Below, piece by piece: positions 7,439 to 14,112 of a stretch of DNA of 64,000 bases. The stretch lies in assembly GCF_020447315.1 (NCBI RefSeq), contig NZ_JAJADQ010000008.1, positions 186,001-250,000 of the forward strand, read 5' to 3'. The position numbers and the translations under genes are program-made. This stretch comes from Hymenobacter nitidus (lineage in GTDB: Bacteria > Bacteroidota > Bacteroidia > Cytophagales > Hymenobacteraceae). Within the stretch, counting starts at the first letter, position 1, and every line of letters begins with the position of its first letter. The notes beneath the pieces were generated by a model, which was not told the origin of the DNA, ran no database searches, and was given only the letters and a program-made list of their open reading frames with translations.

Positions 7439-9304
7439 TTACTTCGCTTCCCACACGTTATTTGCCTTGTTATTATCCGGGGTGTAGGTGTGACCCAGCA
7501 CTACTTTCTTCACGGCTTTTTTGCCGTCCAGCGGCACCGTGACGGTCTTGCTGCCGTCCTGCCACACGGCAATGGTGCGGTGCAGCTTCTGGGTGGAGTT
7601 GTCGGCGAAGGTCACGGTCAGGTCTACCGGCACGGGCTTGCTGCCTTTGGCTTCCACGATGATGCTTTGCTGGGTTACGCTTTGCAGGGCCAGGTCGGGG
7701 TGGCCGGCGTCGAAAAACCAGCGTTGCCAGAACCAGTTCAGATTTTGGCCCGCGCCCTCGTTCATCGAGTTGAAGAAGTCGTAGGGCATCGGGTGCTTGC
7801 CGTTCCAGTTGCGGATGTAGGTGTGCAGGGCCTTGGTGAACAGCTCGTCGCCGAGCAAATCCCGCACGTAGTAGTAGCCCATGGCGGGCTTGGGGTAGGA
7901 GTTGAGGAAGAAGGGCGTACCGTTCTGCTGGGTGGTGAGCGTGACGATGGGCAGGTCGTTTTCCGAGTCGGCGGCGCGGGCGTAGGGCTCCACGCCGTAG
8001 TCGTCCACCAGCTTGGGGTCGATAATGCCGGAGATAATCCACTCGCCGATGGTGGCCCAGCCCTCGTCCATCCAGGCGTACTTGGTTTCGTTCACGCCCA
8101 TGTAGAACGGGAACATCGTGTGGAAAATCTCGTGGTCGGTGAGGGTAATGGCGTCCTCGCGGGTGGCCACCGGGTTGTCGTTCACCATCATCGGGTACTC
8201 CATCTGGTCGAGGCCGTCGAAGATGGTTTCGTGGGCGTAGGGGAAGGGCCACTTGGGGAAGGTGTAGCTCATGGCCTCCACCGTTTTGCGGGCGAAATGC
8301 ACCACTTCCTTATAGTCCTTGTGCTTGGTGTTGTACACGGCATCCACGCGGGTGCGGCGCTTGGTGGCCGGGTCTACCAGCACACTGGTCGATTCCCAGA
8401 CGTAGTGGTCGGCGGTGGCAAACACGAAGTCCGTCACGTTCTGGGCCTCAAACAGCCAGGTGTTCTGGGCGCTGGCGGCCGTAATGTCCTGGCGCTTGAG
8501 GTCAGCTTCGTCGATGATGTGCACCACGGCGTCGTTCTGCTCGGCGTCGGCCAGGCGCTTGGCGTACTTTTTCGTGAGCACCTTGTCGGCGTTTTTCAGG
8601 TCGCCGGTGGCCCATACCACAAAGTTGCGGGGCACGGTAATGGCCGCCTTGAAGTTGGCGAAGTCGTTGTAGAACTCCTGCGAGCCGTTGTAGGCGAAGC
8701 GGTTCCAGCCGTCAATGTCGTCGTAAACGGCGATGCGCGGAAAAAAGTAGGCGACAAAGGCCGCGCCGGGCTCAATCTCGCCGGTGCGCATGTGGGAGCC
8801 TTTGTTCAGGGTGTAGGAGTAGGTAATGGCGACTTTGGCCGTTTGCTTCGGTCCCAGGCCCTTGATGGGTACCGGCATATTGGTGGCGTCGATGCGCAGC
8901 TTTTGCACGTCGAAGGCCTGCCCGTTGATGCTCAGGGCCGAAATCTTCACCCCGTCGTGGATGTCCTCGGGCGAAAACGTGGAGGAGCGGGGGGCGCCTT
9001 TCTGGTAGAGGTTGGGGTAGAGCTTAAACCAGAGCTGGCGCAGGGAATCGGGGCTGTTGTTGACGTAGCTAATGTTCACGGTGCCGGCCACCACGCGGCT
9101 CTGGGGCTCGAAGCTGACCTTGATATCGTAGTCGGCCGTGTTCTGCCAGTACTTCGGGCCGGGCTGCCCATTAGCGGCACGGGTGCCCTGGGCGTAGGTC
9201 TTTTGCAGGTTCAGCGGAATGGGCAGGGGCTGCTGGGCAAGGGCCACGGTGCCGAGCAGCAACAGGCAGGCGGTGGCGAGAAACTGGGGAAACGGTAGGC
9301 GCAT
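7439..9304 (-). CDS. M1-family metallo-aminopeptidase, secreted
   Basis: 621 residues starting MRLPFPQFLATACLLLLGTVALAQQ, a clear signal peptide. An N-terminal beta domain is followed by the gluzincin catalytic domain. The zinc motif HEIFH is at 391-395, with the third ligand E414 in MDEGWA exactly 18 residues on. The substrate-binding motif preceding it appears as LDQMEYPMM, replacing the textbook GAMEN, as in several Bacteroidota M1 enzymes. It should hydrolyse N-terminal residues from peptides in the periplasm or outside the cell. A longer frame from 9361 has no signal, so 9304 is chosen. It precedes the hypothetical gene by 24 bases on the same strand. Confidence 0.92.
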   Translation of the reverse strand: MRLPFPQFLATACLLLLGTVALAQQPLPIPLNLQKTYAQGTRAANGQPGPKYWQNTADYDIKVSFEPQSRVVAGTVNISYVNNSPDSLRQLWFKLYPNLYQKGAPRSSTFSPEDIHDGVKISALSINGQAFDVQKLRIDATNMPVPIKGLGPKQTAKVAITYSYTLNKGSHMRTGEIEPGAAFVAYFFPRIAVYDDIDGWNRFAYNGSQEFYNDFANFKAAITVPRNFVVWATGDLKNADKVLTKKYAKRLADAEQNDAVVHIIDEADLKRQDITAASAQNTWLFEAQNVTDFVFATADHYVWESTSVLVDPATKRRTRVDAVYNTKHKDYKEVVHFARKTVEAMSYTFPKWPFPYAHETIFDGLDQMEYPMMVNDNPVATREDAITLTDHEIFHTMFPFYMGVNETKYAWMDEGWATIGEWIISGIIDPKLVDDYGVEPYARAADSENDLPIVTLTTQQNGTPFFLNSYPKPAMGYYYVRDLLGDELFTKALHTYIRNWNGKHPMPYDFFNSMNEGAGQNLNWFWQRWFFDAGHPDLALQSVTQQSIIVEAKGSKPVPVDLTVTFADNSTQKLHRTIAVWQDGSKTVTVPLDGKKAVKKVVLGHTYTPDNNKANNVWEAK

Positions 9305-9427
9305 AAAAGGCAGAAGGTTTCTGCAAAGTAACGAGGATGGGCGCAGGGCTGCGTGAAGCATTAATGGGGGTCAGGCTTTCCTATCCCTCTGTTGGCAGCA
9401 ATAGGGTAATCCACGGTGGCAAGTCTG

Positions 9428-9494
9428 CCGATGTTGTAACAATTTCCCTTGTAACAAAAAGAAATTGTTACAAGGGAAATTGTTACAACATCGG
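9428..9494. repeat. Perfect 28-bp inverted repeat with internal TTGTAACAA repeats
   Basis: Left arm 9428-9455 and right arm 9467-9494 are perfectly complementary around an 11-base loop. Each arm itself carries TTGTAACAA-like words (TTGTAACAATTTC, CTTGTAAC). It lies between the phosphoesterase stop (9511) and the M1 start (9304), both on the minus strand. There is no T-run after the hairpin on the minus strand, so it does not look like a standard terminator. It is AT-rich against a GC-rich background. Confidence 0.85.
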
Positions 9495-9510
9495 GAAAAG
9501 GCAGGCGCGG

Positions 9511-10446
9511 CTACCTGCTGGAAGCCAGCTCGCCGGCCACGACCAGATTTTCGGGTCGCAATTCCTTTTCCCCGCTCCAGCGGTAGGCTACCAGCTCGCC
9601 GCCCCGGGCCACGCTGTAGTCGAGACACACGGCGTGGGGGCGTAGCACCTGCGGAGTGCCGCGCAGCCAGTAGTGCCCGAAAAACACCGGCGTTTCCTCG
9701 GCGTAGTGGTAGGCATCGGGCAGGCTGGCGTGGTCGACGGGGTGGGGGTCGAGGGCCGGAATCCGCTCCAGGTAGTAGTCGGCGTAGGTGCAGCTTTGGG
9801 GGTTGCACCACCAGCGGATACGCATTTTGGTACGCTCATTCCGGTCTTTGTCGTGGAAGCTCAGGCCCGGCGGCAGGGTAATTTCCTTGCCCTTGAGCGT
9901 TTCCTCAATGGCGTGGTACTCGGGGGTGCGGCGGTCGGCGGCGCGCAGCAGCACCGCATCGGTCAGGCAGCCGTTGGTCAGCACCGAGTTCAGGAAGTCG
10001 ATGTGGCGCGGGTCCCAGCAGGCGTGCACCACGCGCAGCTGGCCCAGGTCCAAAAACAGGGGCAGGGTCTTAAACCACTGAATGTAGTCCTGCCACTCCT
10101 GGTACAGCTCCCGGCCGTTGAACTCCTCGATGGTGCGCAGGTGCTGCAGGATGTTGCGCGGCATATGGGGCCGCAGGTGGCCGCCCTGCGGGTGCGGTTC
10201 ATAGAAGCAGATGGCGTTGTACTCGTGGTTGCCCATTACGGCCCGGGCCGCGCCCCCATCAACCATAGCCCGCACAATCTGCAATGTCTCCCGGATCTTG
10301 GGGCCGCGGTCCACGAAATCACCCACGAAGATAACCTGGCGCGAGGGGTGGCGGTACACGCCGTGCTGGTCGGTGTAGCCCAGCTTGGCCAGCAGCTGGC
10401 GCAGCTCGTCGGCATGGCCGTGAATGTCGCCGATAAGATCGTACAT
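9511..10446 (-). CDS. Calcineurin-like metallophosphoesterase (PPP type)
   Basis: 311 residues, cytosolic. The three PPP signatures are all present in order: GDIHGH (6-11), GDFVDRGP (about 42-49) and GNHEYN (about 72-77), which hold the dinuclear metal site. Later histidines (VVHACWD and FFGHYW) complete it. The family includes diadenosine-tetraphosphatase/PrpE-like and protein Ser/Thr phosphatases; substrate cannot be decided here. The start at 10446 gives MYDLIGDIHGH, the normal family N-terminus. Confidence 0.9.
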   Translation of the reverse strand: MYDLIGDIHGHADELRQLLAKLGYTDQHGVYRHPSRQVIFVGDFVDRGPKIRETLQIVRAMVDGGAARAVMGNHEYNAICFYEPHPQGGHLRPHMPRNILQHLRTIEEFNGRELYQEWQDYIQWFKTLPLFLDLGQLRVVHACWDPRHIDFLNSVLTNGCLTDAVLLRAADRRTPEYHAIEETLKGKEITLPPGLSFHDKDRNERTKMRIRWWCNPQSCTYADYYLERIPALDPHPVDHASLPDAYHYAEETPVFFGHYWLRGTPQVLRPHAVCLDYSVARGGELVAYRWSGEKELRPENLVVAGELASSR

Positions 10447-10470
10447 AAGGCAGTGAATAAGTAAAAAGCT

Positions 10471-10573
10471 GTCGTCCTGGGCCTGCGAAGGGTCTTATGG
10501 GATACGAACGACTGACGTAACAACGACTCGTGCTCGCATGATAAGGCCCTTCACAAAGCTCAGGATGAGAGAC
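10471..10573. repeat. Imperfect inverted repeat of the GTCAT(C/G)CTGAGC family
   Basis: GTCGTCCTGGGCC..GCGAAGGGTCTTATG at the left is the imperfect inverse of CATGATAAGGCCCTTC...CTCAGGATGAGAGAC at the right. The right arm, reverse-complemented, reads TCATCCTGAGC...GAAGGGCCTTAT, clearly related to the elements at 11509 and 29030. It fills the gap between two minus-strand genes. Confidence 0.65.
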
Positions 10574-10592
10574 GAAACGGGAAAGATAAAAG

Positions 10593-11477
10593 CTACAGCT
10601 CCCCGCGCACCTGTTCCAGAATCTGGCGCCAGTACTTCAGGAACAGCATGTGGCCCTCGCCGGGCAGCATGCGCAGGGTGGCGTGGGGCAGGCGGGAAGC
10701 CAGGTACTGAATAGGCGCGGGGTGCCAGATAAAGTCATCGGTGCCGTGCCAGAGGGTAGTGGGCGCCTGAATGGCGGCCAGCGCAAACTCGGGGCGGCGA
10801 CACAGGGCGCGGCCGTCGTAATACACGCCCTGGCCGCGGTGGGTGAAGGCGTGCTGGGCCGCGTCGCGCAGCACGATGCGCGACACCGGGTTGTTGGCTT
10901 CCTCCTGCTCGGCGGGGCCCAGCATATTCATAAACCGGTCAATCATGCGGTCCGGCTCCAGCGTCCACTGGCGGCTGAGGCGGCGAAACATGGGCTGGGC
11001 CAGCCCGGCGGCGTAGTCGTTGAGAAACTTGATGGTTTTCCAGCGCTTCGGCAGGGCCTGGTAGGTTTCGGGTTCACCCAGCGGCAGGCAGGTATTGAGC
11101 AGGTGCAGGGCGGCCACGCGCGGGGCAAACAGCGCCGTCTGGGCCTGGGCGTACAGGCCGCCCGCCGACCAGCCCAGCAGGCCCAGGCGCCCCGGAATCT
11201 GCAGGGCATCGACGGCAAAAAACACGTCGGCCGCAAACGACTCCAGGGTCATGGCCTTGTGCACATCCGAGCGGCCGGAGCCGGGCCGGTTGGGCGCCAG
11301 AATCTGGAGCTGCAGCTGGTCCAGCAGCTCCGCGTTGGGCGGAATGCTCAGGCCCGAGGATGCATAGCCGTGGTGAAACAGCACCGCCGGGTGGGCCGGG
11401 TCGCCGTAGCGCAGCACCTCCAGCTGGCGCCCGTCGGGGAGCTTGATAAGAACAGGCTGGGCAAAAACGGCGGGCAT
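10593..11477 (-). CDS. Alpha/beta hydrolase
   Basis: 294 residues, cytosolic. It has the alpha/beta-hydrolase fold with oxyanion region VLFHHGYASSG, nucleophile elbow GWSAGG (Ser in the middle), a late acid in HGTDDFIW and catalytic His in LPGEGHMLF near the C-terminus. The family covers esterases, haloperoxidases and lactonases; substrate unknown. ATG 11477 (MPAVFAQPVLIKLPDGR) is preferred over 11513, because the longer version adds residues lying in the repeat at 11509. Confidence 0.88.
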   Translation of the reverse strand: MPAVFAQPVLIKLPDGRQLEVLRYGDPAHPAVLFHHGYASSGLSIPPNAELLDQLQLQILAPNRPGSGRSDVHKAMTLESFAADVFFAVDALQIPGRLGLLGWSAGGLYAQAQTALFAPRVAALHLLNTCLPLGEPETYQALPKRWKTIKFLNDYAAGLAQPMFRRLSRQWTLEPDRMIDRFMNMLGPAEQEEANNPVSRIVLRDAAQHAFTHRGQGVYYDGRALCRRPEFALAAIQAPTTLWHGTDDFIWHPAPIQYLASRLPHATLRMLPGEGHMLFLKYWRQILEQVRGEL

Positions 11478-11508
11478 GGAGGAAGAAATTCTAATCGACT
11501 GTAAAAGC

Positions 11509-11596
11509 GTCATGCTGAGCTTGCCGAAGTATATCTCCCGCCACAGTAACTAGGATTACTACTGCGGGAAAGATGCTTCGGCAAGCTCAGCATGAC
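11509..11596. repeat. GTCATGCTGAGC-type palindromic element
   Basis: Perfect 21-bp arms: the left begins GTCATGCTGAGCTTGCC (11509-11529), the right ends GGCAAGCTCAGCATGAC (11576-11596). The inner parts (TCTCCCGC.../...GCGGGAAAGA) also pair, giving a near-continuous hairpin of about 88 nt between two minus-strand genes. The motif recurs, degenerate, at 10471 and 29030. Confidence 0.85.
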
Positions 11597-11617
11597 AAAC
11601 GGAAAAAGGAAAGGACG

Positions 11618-12736
11618 CTACTTCAGGCGTACCAGCGTGGCACCGTAGCCGAACTTCTCCTTCTGGGAGTCCTCGAAGAACTTGATGTCCTTGTTGCGGC
11701 TCAGCAGCTTGTGCAGCTCCTTGCGCAGCGTACCGTTGCCGGAGCCGTGGATGTAAATGATTTCGTGCATGTTGGTGGCCAACGCGCGGCTGAGCGTGTC
11801 CTCGAAGGCTTCGAGCTGCAGCTTCAGAATGGCCGTGTTGCTCAGCGGCGGCTCGGCTTTGGCCGCTTCAGGGTCCAGGGCCTCCAGGTGCAGGTCTACC
11901 TCGTGGGGCGGGGCTACCAGGGCTTTGGCCGGCTCCGGAACGGGGGCCACGGCGGCGGGCTTGGCCGGGGCGTTGCCGCTGAGCTGCTGCTGCAGGGTTT
12001 CGGCCAGCTTCTCCGGGGCTACGGCCACCGGCACGGGCGGCTTTTCGTCGAGCTGAAACAAGTAGGCTTCGCGCTGCAGCACGGGCACGGTGGCCTGGCG
12101 GCTGGTGTAGAAGCTGTTGGCCTTGAACTGCACCCGCTTGGTGAGCAGCTCGTAGGCCGTCGAGTCGTTCAGCAGGTGGGGAAGCAGCTGGATAACCGGC
12201 GCGGGCCACTTGTCGAAGTCCTTCAGGTGCCAGTGGCCCAGGGGCGCGCTCACCGATTTGGCCTTGAGCTTGTCGGCATACAGGGCGCGGTATTTACCCT
12301 GCAGCTCTTCGCCGTAGGTGAAGAGTACGTCGCGCTCCGTGTGGTTGATGATGTGCAGGGCCAGCAACTCGGGCGACTGGTGCGTCAGGGCCAGGTAGAG
12401 GCCTTTCTGCACTGGGGCGGCTTTGGGCGCGGGCGGAGCCTCGGGGCCTTCGGCTTTTTTAGCGGGGGCCGCCGGGGTAGGGGTGCCCGCGGCTTTGGCC
12501 GCTTTGGCGGCCTGTACCGCGCCGTTGGCGGCCATTTTCTTCTCCGCGGCCACGGCACTGGCGCTCAGGCCGAAGGTTTTGGTTTCCTCGGCCGCTACCA
12601 CCACAATTTCGCGGCGCAGCACGGGAATGGTAAAATCGTTATCAATAGCCACCTCAACCAGCTCGTTATCGAGCAGGCGGGTGACGATGCCTTCTTCGCG
12701 GCCGGTCAGTAAACGGACCCGGTCTCCTACGTTCAT
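11618..12736 (-). CDS. DUF2027 and Smr-domain protein
   Basis: 372 residues. The N-terminus (MNVGDRVRLLTGREEGIVTRLLDNELVEVAID) is the short SH3-like DUF2027 start. An Ala/Pro-rich linker surrounds a central domain (about 125-240: LYLALTHQSPELLALHIINHTERDVLFTYGEEL). The C-terminal Smr domain runs from VDLHLEALDPE (about 285) through IIYIHGSGNGTLRKEL to the end. Smr domains of the MutS2 type are nucleic-acid nicking or ribosome-collision nucleases. The canonical LDLHG is VDLHL here, and HGxGxGxL is intact as HGSGNGTL. Cytosolic; role unproven in Bacteroidota. Confidence 0.88.
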   Translation of the reverse strand: MNVGDRVRLLTGREEGIVTRLLDNELVEVAIDNDFTIPVLRREIVVVAAEETKTFGLSASAVAAEKKMAANGAVQAAKAAKAAGTPTPAAPAKKAEGPEAPPAPKAAPVQKGLYLALTHQSPELLALHIINHTERDVLFTYGEELQGKYRALYADKLKAKSVSAPLGHWHLKDFDKWPAPVIQLLPHLLNDSTAYELLTKRVQFKANSFYTSRQATVPVLQREAYLFQLDEKPPVPVAVAPEKLAETLQQQLSGNAPAKPAAVAPVPEPAKALVAPPHEVDLHLEALDPEAAKAEPPLSNTAILKLQLEAFEDTLSRALATNMHEIIYIHGSGNGTLRKELHKLLSRNKDIKFFEDSQKEKFGYGATLVRLK

Positions 12737-12935
12737 ATCGGAAAGGTTAGTTGCGTGGGTGTTGATGGATAAGGGCTGATGGGGCCGCAGTAGCCGTAAA
12801 AACGGCTGAATAAGCGTTGCCGCCTGCCACCGCCCTCAGCCAGGGCCAGGCTGCAAGGTACGCAGAATTGGTCCGTAGCTTTGGGCGGGCCGTAGCCCCG
12901 GGAGTAGTCAACACGCCCCGGCGGCCAATTGTGCC

Positions 12936-13925
12936 CTAGAAGTACAGGCCGTGCAGCACCAGGCCGCGCCGCGAGCTGTATTCCAGGGCCGGGGCCGGCA
13001 AATGAAAAATGCTGGCCACGTAAAATACCCGCTTCAGCAGCTTGCTGTGGGTCGGGATGCGGCGCAGGTTCACGTCGAGGCTCAGGTAGTACTGGCGGTA
13101 GGAGCGCAAACCCAGCGCGGCATTGGCATCCGGGTCGTTGAACACCATTTCCTGGGCCCCGTAGCCCACGGCCGGCTGCAGCCACTTGGGCCACTTGCTT
13201 TCGGGCCGCAGCCAGGCCGCCAGGTCGGCGCAGAGCCAGTAGGTCTGCCCGTTGTAGTCCTTCAGGTGCTGCTCGGCCAGGGACTTGCCCAGCACGTTGG
13301 GCCGCAGCTTGGCGTAGCGGGTAGTATGAAACGAGTACTTGGGCATCAGGCGTACCTCGTTCCAGGCCAGCTGCTGGCCGATAAGGGCGGCCGAGCCCAG
13401 AAAGTTGGCCGCCAGATCAGTGGCCGACGCGCCGTAGGCCGGGTCGCGGCCGTCGAGCAGCTCGATGGGACTTTGCAGCAGAAAGCCCACGAAGCCGCCG
13501 TACCAGGTGGCAGTGCGGTCGGGCACGCCGGCCCAGCGCAGCATATCCACCGCGCCCCGGCTCTGGTGAAACGCGCCCCAGAAGTGCCCTGCCTTATCCA
13601 GCTGTTGCCACTCGGGCAGGTCGTCGAACCAGTGAAAGTCGCTGCGCGGGCCCGTGTACCAGCCCTGGTCGAGCACGTAGAGCAGGCCGGTGTAGGTGAC
13701 GGCCAGGCCTCCGGCCAGCACGGGCAGGCGGCGCAGCAGGCGCGCCGAGTCGGGCGGCGCGGCGCGGGGCAGAGCCGTGGGACGGACGGCCATTGCAGAA
13801 TCTGCGCTGAGCGGCCCGGCGCCGGGCTGCTGGGCCCGCGCCGGCAGTGCGCTGGTCAGCAGCACGATGAGCCCCAGCAGGCCGGCGCGGAAAAGGGCAG
13901 CAAAGACAGGAAACGGAAAGGTCAT
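12936..13925 (-). CDS. DUF2279 (YfiM-like) membrane-associated protein
   Basis: 329 residues with an N-terminal signal (MTFPFPVFAALFRAGLLGLIVLLTSALPARAQ) and a DUF2279 core. LDKAGHFWGAFHQSRGAVDMLRWAGV and ATWYGGFVGFLLQSPIELLDGRDPAYGASATDLAANFLGS have the His/Asp pattern typical of the family. Members are envelope proteins of unknown function. A start at 13946 is possible but dilutes the signal peptide. A 199-base gap to the next gene downstream (12737-12935) holds nothing recognisable. Confidence 0.85.
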   Translation of the reverse strand: MTFPFPVFAALFRAGLLGLIVLLTSALPARAQQPGAGPLSADSAMAVRPTALPRAAPPDSARLLRRLPVLAGGLAVTYTGLLYVLDQGWYTGPRSDFHWFDDLPEWQQLDKAGHFWGAFHQSRGAVDMLRWAGVPDRTATWYGGFVGFLLQSPIELLDGRDPAYGASATDLAANFLGSAALIGQQLAWNEVRLMPKYSFHTTRYAKLRPNVLGKSLAEQHLKDYNGQTYWLCADLAAWLRPESKWPKWLQPAVGYGAQEMVFNDPDANAALGLRSYRQYYLSLDVNLRRIPTHSKLLKRVFYVASIFHLPAPALEYSSRRGLVLHGLYF

Positions 13926-14052
13926 TCGAAGAGGAAAGCCAGCCACAGCGGTGGGGTGCCAAAGCTACGAACAAATGCCGCCTGCGGACTGCCCGACCCC
14001 ATAACGAAGGGATAAGCAGGCCGGGGTTTGTCTACGTCAGGATCGTGTTTAA

Positions 14053-14070
14053 CTTGCGTAATATTTTCAT
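14053..14070 (+). promoter_or_regulatory. TTGCGTA-centred motif upstream of the amylase gene
   Basis: CTTGCGTAATATTTTCAT lies about 43 bases before the amylase ATG. Related sequences precede three other transcription units of this glucan locus (18184, 25278 on the minus strand, 25646). It could be an operator or a lineage-specific promoter element. Confidence 0.45.
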
Positions 14071-14112
14071 GTTTTGCTGGTTTCTGATCTTCCAATAATT
14101 CCCACATTCTCA

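Noticed and set aside
7490..9298. 602-codon open frame antisense to the M1 peptidase; similar long antisense frames at 606-1805, 14917-16932 and 50214-52427
   Set aside because: They mirror real genes with strong GC third-position bias, are rich in Gly/Val/His/Leu, and show no domain, signal or promoter of their own.
9428..9494. Considered as an ordinary intrinsic terminator
   Set aside because: There is no T-run on the minus strand after the hairpin; kept only as a repeat.
12733..13194. 153-codon minus-strand frame between the Smr and DUF2279 genes
   Set aside because: It overlaps the coding end of the DUF2279 gene in another frame and has no recognisable start region or domain.
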